A stretch of DNA of 51,905 nt. It comes from an uncultured Flavobacteriales bacterium. Lineage in GTDB: Bacteria; Bacteroidota; Bacteroidia; Flavobacteriales; BACL11. Where the stretch lies: positions 1 through 51,905 of the forward strand of contig CAJWCP010000007.1 in NCBI GenBank assembly GCA_913031595.1, given 5' to 3'. Each line of letters opens with the position of its first letter. Position 1 is the stretch's first letter. This document shows, piece after piece, positions 17,993-26,104 of this stretch. The notes beneath the pieces are model-generated. The model was not told the DNA's origin, did not search any database, and was given only the letters and a program-made list of their open reading frames with translations. The translations under genes were made by a program, and so were the position numbers.

Positions 17993-20233
17993 TTAAATCT
18001 TAATCACTTTTATGGTCAAGCTACTGTTAAGCAAAATTACAAAATAAACTCCGGAATGCCATTCAGATGTCTGAATATGATTAACATGATCAAAATGACC
18101 AACCTTTCTTCCTAAAACATCTAGTACTATTAAGGGTTCATCGGTATGCAAATATAAAATGTCATTAAATGGATTAGGATAAATAACCAAATCTTGTTCT
18201 AAATTAGAAACTAAGTTAGGAAAATCATTATTTGCTCTAAAAGTGGGAGTTAACATTGTAAATGATCCAGAGCCATTTGGGCTTCTACCAAAAGAAACAT
18301 CATCTGCCTGAGCAAGAAAAGTAATAGAATCAATAATCGAACTATCAGAATTAGACAATACAAGTAGTTCTCCTAAATTCGATAATTGAAAATTTGCATG
18401 CTCTTCACCCTGACCTCCATCTTCATCAGCCCAAATAATAGAGTACGAATTAGGCTGGATTATATGATTGGGCAAATTCCATTTATGAAGATAAGCAAGC
18501 GTGTCTGTAATAAACAATCCATTTGTTGAGATTGGAGAAGATGTTGTATTATATAATTCAATCCAATCCTCATATTTTCCGCTATTATCAGTGACTACAC
18601 TTATGTTATTAGACATAACTTCATTTATAACTAAATCTCCTGGCTGAATCGTAGTTTGCAAAGTATAATAATCGTAAGCTGCTCTCTCTGGAGAAAATAC
18701 GCCTGCAGAATCATTCTCTGCATATAAATAATAATCTATTGAATTACTAGCATTACTTATCTTAACTCCATATACACCATCTCCTGCAAGACCATCATTA
18801 TGATTACCATCATCAAATAATTCTTTTTCTCTAAATATTTGATTCTTCCCAAATCTGTATCTTACACTCACAAAATTAGCATCTATAATGTCAGCTATAA
18901 TCCATAAATCATTACCTAATATTAAAGTAGAATAATTAATGTTAGATATTGTAGGTTCACCAAGATATCCTGGAAAAACACTCAAATACGATGTTCGAGC
19001 ATTCATCAGCTCTGTAATACCAGGACAAACTGAAGCGACTAATGTAACCTGACTTGTTAGGTTAGCAATAAAATCTGCATAAGTATAAAACTTGTTTGTA
19101 TCGTTCTGCACATACTGATCAATCACATTCTGCATATGTTGACCTCTGATAAAATAATCTTGATTAATAAAGTTTTCTTTAATGATCGTACGTATATGTG
19201 CCAAATACATTCTTCTATATCTTTCATTAGCAAATATCTTTTTCATTAATGGTCTTGGTGATACAGACATAAAAGCATGATGTGTTAATGGATCCATATC
19301 CTGAGCTTGAGATATATCAAATCCATTAAAATATAATTGAGAGGCATCAGTAAGTCTAAAACCTCCAAAAGACATATTAAGATCCCATATTATTGGGTTC
19401 CATTGACTAGCTTGATCTTCATACAAGTAGTAATTCTGGGCATAACCAATATAAGAGTCAAAATTTATTAACGTATAATTAAGCGCATGCATCCAAAGTG
19501 TTCTATCAACATTTAAAACATGATGCAAACTATCTGAGACATTATTTAAGGTGTCTATGAATTGATATAATTCTGCCCAACCATGATTAGATTTAATATT
19601 ATAATATGGATAATAATCAATACTATCTATCCCATGAGTATTACTTAAGTTGGAATTCTCACCTCCTATCTGTATGTTAATATTATCAGGATTACATTTA
19701 AAAAACGGATTATACTTACTATCAAAATGATCAATTAAGAAATCTTTATTAACTGCCTCTACATTTGTATATAACCCCCATAAAGTGTCATTAATAAATA
19801 TATTAGCATAATTAGCTCTTGATGAAGGCATATATTTACGATATATTTCATAACTAAGAACCTCTCTGATAAAAGAAGGATCCTGAATCACGTTAGATAA
19901 TTTTAACTTATCGATGCCTTGATGGTCTTGCCCTTCAATAATATAATCTAATTTAATATTGAAAGGATTCTTTAAACGATTCACACTTACAGAGCTAAAA
20001 CCCTTATATCGAACTCCAACACTATCATAATAATTCCCATCTATCTCTATATCTGCTAGAATTCTTTCATTTTCTCCTAACACATAAAGACTATCTAATA
20101 AATAATCCCAATTAGAATCATAAAAACTAATACGAATCTCTCTTACAGTATCAATATTATAGAAGTTGTTCTGAGAAAATAAATAATAAAATGATATAGA
20201 AAATATAAATATAAAAAACCTTCTAAATAACAT
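17993..20233 (-). CDS. CotH kinase family protein with lamin-tail and T9SS sorting domains (paralogue B)
   Basis: 746 residues. A signal peptide (about 1-20) is followed by a CotH domain at about 25-405: GVRYKGFSSVS, NPFNIKLDYI, LKLSNVIQDPSFIREVLSYE, QNYYLYEDQ and IWDLNMSFG (Asp284). A loop with FDDGNHNDGLAGDG, a lamin-tail domain (LVINEVMSNN, EDWIELYN) and a T9SS type A tail (LVIYPNPFNDILYL, SGVYFVIL) complete it. The domain order and many segments equal those of the protein at 14709-16913, so the two arose by duplication. Both have Asn where many CotH proteins have a second Asp (WD-x-N). It abuts the sulfotransferase-like gene with no gap. Confidence 0.87.
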   Translation of the reverse strand: MLFRRFFIFIFSISFYYLFSQNNFYNIDTVREIRISFYDSNWDYLLDSLYVLGENERILADIEIDGNYYDSVGVRYKGFSSVSVNRLKNPFNIKLDYIIEGQDHQGIDKLKLSNVIQDPSFIREVLSYEIYRKYMPSSRANYANIFINDTLWGLYTNVEAVNKDFLIDHFDSKYNPFFKCNPDNINIQIGGENSNLSNTHGIDSIDYYPYYNIKSNHGWAELYQFIDTLNNVSDSLHHVLNVDRTLWMHALNYTLINFDSYIGYAQNYYLYEDQASQWNPIIWDLNMSFGGFRLTDASQLYFNGFDISQAQDMDPLTHHAFMSVSPRPLMKKIFANERYRRMYLAHIRTIIKENFINQDYFIRGQHMQNVIDQYVQNDTNKFYTYADFIANLTSQVTLVASVCPGITELMNARTSYLSVFPGYLGEPTISNINYSTLILGNDLWIIADIIDANFVSVRYRFGKNQIFREKELFDDGNHNDGLAGDGVYGVKISNASNSIDYYLYAENDSAGVFSPERAAYDYYTLQTTIQPGDLVINEVMSNNISVVTDNSGKYEDWIELYNTTSSPISTNGLFITDTLAYLHKWNLPNHIIQPNSYSIIWADEDGGQGEEHANFQLSNLGELLVLSNSDSSIIDSITFLAQADDVSFGRSPNGSGSFTMLTPTFRANNDFPNLVSNLEQDLVIYPNPFNDILYLHTDEPLIVLDVLGRKVGHFDHVNHIQTSEWHSGVYFVILLNSSLTIKVIKI

Positions 20234-21835
20234 CTATTTAATATATGCTATACGATTTGAATATATACTACCAGAACTATTAATTAAATGTACAATATAA
20301 ACACCTTCTGGTTTTCCATATAAACTAATTTCTTTAACAAAATCAGAAGATAATTTATTCATCGTTTCCTCATATACAACCTGACCTATAGAATTTATCA
20401 CTTTGATTTCCTGTATTTTTTCATTCAGTGAATTCAAATCTATCACAAAAGAGCCCTTTGTAGGGTTTGGAAAGATAGAAATAAGAGATACTGTAAGATC
20501 ATCAATATTTGTTTGATCAAAACAAGAAGTGCTAGAAATATTATTCAAATAATCCTTAAGGGCAATAATACCTGGATAATCACATTCATATCGAAATCCT
20601 TTTGGAGATTGAGAATTAAATGGACCCCAAACAAGATTCCCTAAGGAATCTACTTCATACATAACTCCCGCCCCGTTCTGTCCAGCAGAAGCATTAACAT
20701 AAATATTACCGTTAGACATTCTATCTGAAGCTGATTGACCAGAAGCAGAATAAGCACAGGCATATCTTGTAGTATATGAAAATGGCTGAAAAGCTTGCCC
20801 TGGATTCCTCAAATAAGTATATCCTGTAGAAGGGTCAAGAGGAGTTTCGATACCATCTACAGAGGATTGATTATTACTAACTCCACTATTATTAAATATT
20901 TGTAAAAAACCTCCATTAGGTCTTCCATCATTTGTAATCCAACGAGCATCATGCACAGCGTTATTAATAATCTGACTGCCTGATATACCATAATTTGAAG
21001 GATTACCCCATCTATACAAAATATCTCCACCCATACCAGAATTCCCTCCAGAATGAGATGCTGCTTCAGCAGTAGTAGTACTATGATCTATTATATAAAT
21101 CTCTGACGCAAAACGTGATGAAAAAACAATTTGATCTAACTCTTCATTATAATCTACACCATTTACATGAAACCAATCTCCACTATTACCCCCAGGACCT
21201 CCTCCACCTCCAGGACCTCCTCCACCCTGAATCATATTAATATCAATGAGTTCTGGATGATCAGAAATATTCACAACATAATTAGGTTTAGAAGGATCAA
21301 CATCTTGACAAAGATGATCCCATATATGCCATTCCCAAACAATATTTGCACTTCCATTTCCATCAGGCTCTAGCTCTATAAAATGTGTTGGCCATTTTCC
21401 TGAATTACCTACATTACCTGTATATCCTGCATTAATAACCTCATTTGCAGTTTTAACTTCCCATGCTGTCAATAAAACATTATTCCCAATCAAAGTCAAA
21501 TCATGATGACTTAAATGATTAGCATCAGAATAAATAAACTCCCAAACTATTGAACCATCTGGAGCAATCTCCTGCACCTTTCCTCCTTCTGCAGCTCCAC
21601 CTAAAATATTACCATTATTCTTTGTCCCTCTTACTAAATTACCATTTTCCTTTAACTGCACTGCATAGTTACATTCAGAATTCATATTCCAAGTGTGAGC
21701 TATATTCTGATTCTCATCAATTAAATACGTAGTATTTGATCCTTGTGAATTATAAAGAGCAAAACCATTAAAAGATTGTGAAAAAACAAATTGTATTAAT
21801 AATAAACAAAATAAAAGTATAATTGCTTTTTTCAT
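20234..21835 (-). CDS. Aryl-sulfate sulfotransferase-like secreted protein with T9SS sorting domain
   Basis: 533 residues with a signal peptide (1-19). Arylsulfotransferase (ASST) family marks appear in order: TYLIDENQNIAHTW, LSHHDLTLIGNNVLLTAWE, DWFHVNGVDYN, IVFSSRFASEIYIID, and NAVHDARW with His295 in the position of the family's catalytic histidine, followed by GGFLQIFNN. In Enterobacteria ASST moves sulfate between phenolic compounds in the periplasm. Here a T9SS type A domain (ISIFPNPTKGSFVI, PEGVYIVHL) predicts surface export. A glycine-rich insert (QGGGGPGGGGGPGG) interrupts the fold before DWFHVNG. The substrate is unknown and the activity may have diverged. It is the first gene of the CotH/VTC run, 63 bases after mazG. 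Confidence 0.85.
   Translation of the reverse strand: MKKAIILLFCLLLIQFVFSQSFNGFALYNSQGSNTTYLIDENQNIAHTWNMNSECNYAVQLKENGNLVRGTKNNGNILGGAAEGGKVQEIAPDGSIVWEFIYSDANHLSHHDLTLIGNNVLLTAWEVKTANEVINAGYTGNVGNSGKWPTHFIELEPDGNGSANIVWEWHIWDHLCQDVDPSKPNYVVNISDHPELIDINMIQGGGGPGGGGGPGGNSGDWFHVNGVDYNEELDQIVFSSRFASEIYIIDHSTTTAEAASHSGGNSGMGGDILYRWGNPSNYGISGSQIINNAVHDARWITNDGRPNGGFLQIFNNSGVSNNQSSVDGIETPLDPSTGYTYLRNPGQAFQPFSYTTRYACAYSASGQSASDRMSNGNIYVNASAGQNGAGVMYEVDSLGNLVWGPFNSQSPKGFRYECDYPGIIALKDYLNNISSTSCFDQTNIDDLTVSLISIFPNPTKGSFVIDLNSLNEKIQEIKVINSIGQVVYEETMNKLSSDFVKEISLYGKPEGVYIVHLINSSGSIYSNRIAYIK
21192..21227 (+). repeat. Two tandem 18-bp GC-rich repeats coding a glycine-rich insert
   Basis: CCAGGACCTCCTCCACCT occurs at 21192-21209 and again, with one change in the last base, at 21210-21227. 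Read on the minus strand this encodes the GGGGPGGGGGPGG stretch in the ASST-like protein. It is one of the most GC-rich spots in an AT-rich window and may vary in copy number. Confidence 0.8.
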
Positions 21836-21898
21836 GCTTTATTTAAATTAAAATAAACCGCTAATTTAAAGTAAATATTCTATAAAGATGAGCAAATC

Positions 21899-22687
21899 TT
21901 AGCCTATATTCTGTTTTGACACATATATTGCTTTTGCTCTATCCCAGTACACATCCATTTGGTCTAAACTCATATCGTTTAAAGACACTCCTTCTTCTTC
22001 TATTATATTCTCCATAATCTGAAAACGTTTAATAAAACGTTTATTTGTTCTTTCTAAAGCATCTTCTGGATTTACATCTATAAAACGAGCATAATTTGTA
22101 AGTGCAAATAATACATCTCCAAATTCTGATTCAATTCTTTTCCTATCTCCTTTCTTAACCTCAGCTTGCAACTCTGTAATCTCTTCCATTACTTTATCCC
22201 AAACCTGACTTTTATTATCCCAATCAAAACCAATACCTCTTACCTTCTCTTGAATACGAAAAGACTTTATTACTGCAGGTAAAGAATTTGGAACTCCTTC
22301 AAGAACAGATCTTTTTCCCTCTTTTAATTTTAATTTCTCCCAGTTCTTTTTAACCTCCTTTTCATCTTTGACCTCCACATCTCCGTAAATATGTGGATGC
22401 CTATGAATTAATTTATCACACAACGAATTAATTACATCTGAAATGTCAAAATCATCTGTTTCTGAAGCTATACGAGCATAAAAAACTATATGAAGTAATA
22501 AATCTCCTAATTCTTTCTTAATTTCCTGCATATCTCTTTCTAAGATAGCATCCGAAAGCTCATACATTTCTTCAATAGTTAAATAACGTAAACTCTCTAG
22601 TGTTTGTTTTTTATCCCAAGGACACTGCTCTCTTAAAGTATCCATTATATCAATTAATCTAGAAAATGATTCTAATTTATCCTGCAT
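21899..22687 (-). CDS. mazG: Nucleoside triphosphate pyrophosphohydrolase MazG
   Basis: About 262 residues from the ATG at 22687; a TTG at 22705 is in frame but lies within a likely promoter box. MazG hydrolyses (d)NTPs to monophosphates and pyrophosphate as a housecleaning enzyme. There are two MazG domains. The first has RLIDIMDTLREQCPWDKKQT, EEMYELSDAI and KKELGDLLLHIVFYARIA, with the EExxE and ExxD metal ligands. The second has WDKVMEEITELQAEV and ESEFGDVLFALTNYARF. The size and sequence fit the housekeeping MazG, not a phage or toxin-linked version. It lies divergently from the Omp28-like gene and upstream of the ASST-like gene on the same strand. Confidence 0.95.
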   Translation of the reverse strand: MQDKLESFSRLIDIMDTLREQCPWDKKQTLESLRYLTIEEMYELSDAILERDMQEIKKELGDLLLHIVFYARIASETDDFDISDVINSLCDKLIHRHPHIYGDVEVKDEKEVKKNWEKLKLKEGKRSVLEGVPNSLPAVIKSFRIQEKVRGIGFDWDNKSQVWDKVMEEITELQAEVKKGDRKRIESEFGDVLFALTNYARFIDVNPEDALERTNKRFIKRFQIMENIIEEEGVSLNDMSLDQMDVYWDRAKAIYVSKQNIG

Positions 22688-22702
22688 AACAATAGTTTTT
22701 AG

Positions 22703-22710
22703 CAAACATA
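22703..22710 (-). promoter_or_regulatory. Putative -7 box for mazG
   Basis: The minus strand reads TATGTTTG (TAnnTTTG consensus), 15 bases before the mazG ATG at 22687. No clear -33 TTG is seen at the usual distance. Confidence 0.4.
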
Positions 22711-22730
22711 CAGAAATTGAAAATTATTAA

Positions 22731-22738
22731 TATATTTG
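22731..22738 (+). promoter_or_regulatory. Putative -7 box for the Omp28-like gene
   Basis: TATATTTG lies 25 bases before the ATG at 22764. A TTG at 22717-22719 is only 11 bases upstream, too close for a canonical -33 element, so the call rests on the -7 box. Confidence 0.4.
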
Positions 22739-22763
22739 AAGGAAGTAATAAAAATAAAAATCT

Positions 22764-24836
22764 ATGAAAAAGATATATTTAATTGCAATTATTATGATTA
22801 TTGCGATAATCAATGTAAATGCTCAAACATATAACATACAACAAACTATAGGTACAGGAAGTGATTATAGTTATACATCATCAAGTAATACAATTATATC
22901 AGGAGGAAACCAAGTATTATCTCCCCTTCAAACTATACCTTTTGATTTTACATTCTATGGACAGACTGTTACTAATTATATAGCAAGTGATAATGGATAT
23001 ATTACATTTAATTCCGCAACTATAAGTAATGAAATGAACACCTCACTGCCCTCAACAAATGCTCCAATGAATGCTATATTTGCTTTCTGGGATGATTTAA
23101 ATCTGGCAAGTGGAACTTCTGTGCCAGATAAAGTAGTTAACTTTACCTATGGTACTGCACCAAACAGAGTACATGTCATACAATGGCATTCTGTAACTCC
23201 TTTATCTGGCACAGGCTATTTATACGCAGCAATTAGAATATATGAAAATCCTTGTGGAATAGATTTTGATGTAGTCAATCTATATGGAAATGCAACAGGA
23301 ATGTCTGCAACAATAGGATGCCAAAATTCAACTGGGACAGATGGATCTCAAACACTATCAAGTCCCAATGAAGATTATCCAGGTACTGCTGTAAGCAATA
23401 GTGATGATATCGTTTACAGTTTTTCTCCATCAAATTACACGTATGACATGACAACAGTTAGTGAAATAAATTTAAATGAAGTGATGACTGTATCTACAAT
23501 AAACAATTTAGATATACAAGTACAAAATAACGGGTCTCAGTCTATAAGTTCATTCAATCTTAATTATTCTATTAATGGAGGTGCTGTACAAACAGATAAT
23601 ATAATTACTGGAATAACATCAGGAGGAACAAGTAATTTACTACATAGCATACCTTTCAACCCATCAAATGCTGGACAATATTATGAATTTAAAATATGGT
23701 GTGACAATATTAATGGTAATAATGATGAATTAAACTGTAATGATACGCTTACAAAATTAGTTTGGGTAAATCTTGGTGTTAGTGGAACTAAGAAAGTATT
23801 ATTGGAAGAATTTACAACAGAATCTTGTCAATTCTGTCCTGATGGAACATTTGTTGTAGAAGAAATAACTAGTCAAAATCCATATGTTATTGCGGTAGCG
23901 CATCATTCCGGATTTGGTAGTGATTTCTTAACAACAGCATTCCATGAAGACTATGCAGATGATATGACAAGTGGAGCTCCTAAAGCAGCTATTGATAGAT
24001 TTGACTTTACAAAAGATGGAAGTAAAGTAGCTATTAGCAGAAGTAATAATGGATGGCTAGATGCTGTAATAGATATGAATAACTACCCTACTCCTGTAAA
24101 TATTTCTATTGATGGTATTTCCTATAATAATGTTAGTAATACCGTAAGTGCAGAAGTAAATGTAAGTTTTACAGACTATGCTCAACCAGGAGATATATCA
24201 TTAACTCTTTGGGTTATAGAAGACAGTATTGATCCTATAAGTCAAACAAATTATTATAGTGGCGATCAATCACACCCATATGGGAATTTACCTAGTACCA
24301 TCACCGCTGCTAATGCAAATGAATATCAACATAGGCACACAAGTAAAAAAATTAGCACAGCTACTTGGGGAGATCCAATTGGAAACTCAAACCCAGCTCC
24401 TGGAGATACTTATCAAAGAGTTTTTAATAATATCTCATTAAATGGGACTGACCCAGGACAAGTGTATTTAGTAGCTACCCTTTCTTATGATAACCCAGAT
24501 ATAACAAAAAGATTAGTGCTAAACTCAAATAAACAATATGTAGAAGGGATGGTTGCTACAATTGAAAATTATTCTCTAGAAAATAAAATAAATGTATTTC
24601 CTAATCCTATAACACAAATAGGATATGTGGAGTTTCAACTTAAAAAATCAGATGTTGTTAAGCTAACTATATATAATTTATTAGCAGAAGAAATAATCTC
24701 AAAAGAAGAAAGAAAATATAGCCAAGGAAATCATGCAATAGCCATAAACACTTATGACCTTCCAACTGGCACGTATTTTGTAGAAATAAAAACCAGTAAT
24801 CAAGTGGAAAGAAAGAAATTCACCGTAGTTAAATAA
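22764..24836 (+). CDS. Omp28-related secreted protein with CxxC motif and T9SS sorting domain
   Basis: 690 residues with a signal peptide (1-20, ending NVNA). Residues about 45-215 form a beta-rich domain with a nidogen-like look (IPFDFTFYGQTV, ASDNGYITFN, NAIFAFWDDLN). A middle beta-sandwich follows. The Omp28-like part starts near 345 (KKVLLEEFTTESCQFCPDG), with Cys355 and Cys358 as a CxxC in a thioredoxin-like context, then VIAVAHHSGFG. The C-terminus (about 605-690) is a T9SS type A domain (INVFPNPI, LPTGTYFVEI). Omp28 relatives are surface or outer membrane proteins of unknown biochemical role. It is transcribed away from mazG; a small membrane gene follows after 13 bases. Confidence 0.85.
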   Translation: MKKIYLIAIIMIIAIINVNAQTYNIQQTIGTGSDYSYTSSSNTIISGGNQVLSPLQTIPFDFTFYGQTVTNYIASDNGYITFNSATISNEMNTSLPSTNAPMNAIFAFWDDLNLASGTSVPDKVVNFTYGTAPNRVHVIQWHSVTPLSGTGYLYAAIRIYENPCGIDFDVVNLYGNATGMSATIGCQNSTGTDGSQTLSSPNEDYPGTAVSNSDDIVYSFSPSNYTYDMTTVSEINLNEVMTVSTINNLDIQVQNNGSQSISSFNLNYSINGGAVQTDNIITGITSGGTSNLLHSIPFNPSNAGQYYEFKIWCDNINGNNDELNCNDTLTKLVWVNLGVSGTKKVLLEEFTTESCQFCPDGTFVVEEITSQNPYVIAVAHHSGFGSDFLTTAFHEDYADDMTSGAPKAAIDRFDFTKDGSKVAISRSNNGWLDAVIDMNNYPTPVNISIDGISYNNVSNTVSAEVNVSFTDYAQPGDISLTLWVIEDSIDPISQTNYYSGDQSHPYGNLPSTITAANANEYQHRHTSKKISTATWGDPIGNSNPAPGDTYQRVFNNISLNGTDPGQVYLVATLSYDNPDITKRLVLNSNKQYVEGMVATIENYSLENKINVFPNPITQIGYVEFQLKKSDVVKLTIYNLLAEEIISKEERKYSQGNHAIAINTYDLPTGTYFVEIKTSNQVERKKFTVVK

Positions 24837-24849
24837 TCTCAAACTAAAT

Positions 24850-25053
24850 ATGTCATTATTAACAATATTCATAATTACACTCATAATGGTTGGATGTGCA
24901 TTTGCAGGTATGGCAATCAAAATTTTACTTAAAAAAAATGGAGAGTTTGCAGGCACATGTGCTAGTCAAAGCCCTTTTCTTAACAAAGAAGGGGAATCTT
25001 GTGGTATTTGTGGCGCTATGCCAAATGAAAAATGTAAAAATGAAAGTGATTAA
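24850..25053 (+). CDS. Small membrane protein with four-cysteine tail
   Basis: 67 residues. One N-terminal membrane helix (about 3-27) is followed by a short soluble tail with four cysteines at 37, 51, 54 and 62 (C-x13-C-x2-C-x7-C, including GTCASQSPFL and CGICG), which could bind a metal or form disulfides. The family is widespread in Bacteroidota as an uncharacterised membrane or secreted protein, and I recall it near apbE and nqr genes. Here it overlaps the 3' end of apbE by 4 bases on the opposite strand. It may be co-transcribed with the Omp28-like gene. The high conservation of the tail as I remember it, and its codon use, support a real gene. Confidence 0.75.
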   Translation: MSLLTIFIITLIMVGCAFAGMAIKILLKKNGEFAGTCASQSPFLNKEGESCGICGAMPNEKCKNESD

Positions 25054-26045
25054 TTAATAATACGTCTATACATAGAAGGACTAATAAATTCTTTCCAAGC
25101 CCCATTCTTTCCTGTATATACCAAATATACTTCTAACTGATTATTATTTAAAATAAATTCTTTAGTCCTTTTAACACCCATAACCATAAAAGCAGTTGCA
25201 TAAGCATCTGCTAACATACAATTATCATGAATCACAGTTACACTAAGTAATTTATTCTGCGCAGGAAAACCAGAAATAGGATCAATAGTATGCGAATACT
25301 TAACTCCATCTTTCTCATAAAATTTACGATAATTGCCAGAAGTTGCTAAAGCTTTATTTTCTAATTCTAAAACAAATAGAAAACGTTGACTTACATCTAT
25401 ATTATTAGTTGGTTTATCTACACCTATAGTCCAAACATCTCCTTGAACATTTGTTCCTTTAGCAAGTAATTCTCCTCCTATCTCAATCAAATAATTACCA
25501 ACTCCTTTCTGTTCTAAGAAACTAGCAATAACATCCACTGTATAGCCTTGAGCTAAGGAATTAAAATCTAAACGCATGCCTTTTGGGAGAAATAAAGAAT
25601 CATTAACTAATCTAATCTTGCCGAAACCTATATTTGAAAGTATTTTTCTAATTTCTAAAGAATCTATTATAATTGTATCTTTTAATGGATAAGTATAAAA
25701 ACCCCAATATTCTACTAAAGGATAAATAGAACAATCAAAGCTGCCGTTTGTCTCATTGTATACTCTTTCTGCTGCCTTATAAACAGAATTAAAAAAAATA
25801 TCTGTTTTTACCTCCTCTCCTTTATTAAGTTTAGAAATAAGTGAATAATCTTGATAAATAGATAATGAACTATCTATTACAGAAAGAATACTATCAATCT
25901 GTATTTGATAGTCAACTCCTCCTTTTGAAATATATTTAATATGGTAATAAGAACCCTGAGTTTCTCCTGTATTTCTAACCAAGATATTATCCTTAGATGT
26001 ATTACAAGAAAATAAAACTAATAGAAGAGGAAATAAATACTTCAT
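25050..26045 (-). CDS. apbE: FAD:protein FMN transferase ApbE (lipoprotein)
   Basis: 331 residues. A signal peptide with a lipobox-like LVLFSC (Cys14) predicts anchoring outside the inner membrane. ApbE uses FAD to attach FMN by a phosphoester bond to a threonine of target proteins such as NqrB and NqrC. Visible family segments are LDFNSLAQGYTVDVI (FAD/metal region), YLIEIGGELLAKG, TSGNYRKFYEKDG, HTIDPISGFPAQN and ADAYATAFMVMG with the metal-binding Asp. It lies 59 bases after nqrF on the same strand, so it is probably the last gene of the nqr operon, which fits its job of maturing NqrB and NqrC. Confidence 0.95.
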   Translation of the reverse strand: MKYLFPLLLVLFSCNTSKDNILVRNTGETQGSYYHIKYISKGGVDYQIQIDSILSVIDSSLSIYQDYSLISKLNKGEEVKTDIFFNSVYKAAERVYNETNGSFDCSIYPLVEYWGFYTYPLKDTIIIDSLEIRKILSNIGFGKIRLVNDSLFLPKGMRLDFNSLAQGYTVDVIASFLEQKGVGNYLIEIGGELLAKGTNVQGDVWTIGVDKPTNNIDVSQRFLFVLELENKALATSGNYRKFYEKDGVKYSHTIDPISGFPAQNKLLSVTVIHDNCMLADAYATAFMVMGVKRTKEFILNNNQLEVYLVYTGKNGAWKEFISPSMYRRIIN

Positions 26046-26104
26046 TATATAAAAATACGATAAATTAAAGTGATAATTACAATGATGTGAAATGAGTAAA
26101 TATA

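Noticed and set aside
21899-22687. MazG as part of a toxin-antitoxin or phage-defence unit
   Set aside because: It has the full two-domain housekeeping form, and neither mazEF-like nor defence genes are adjacent.
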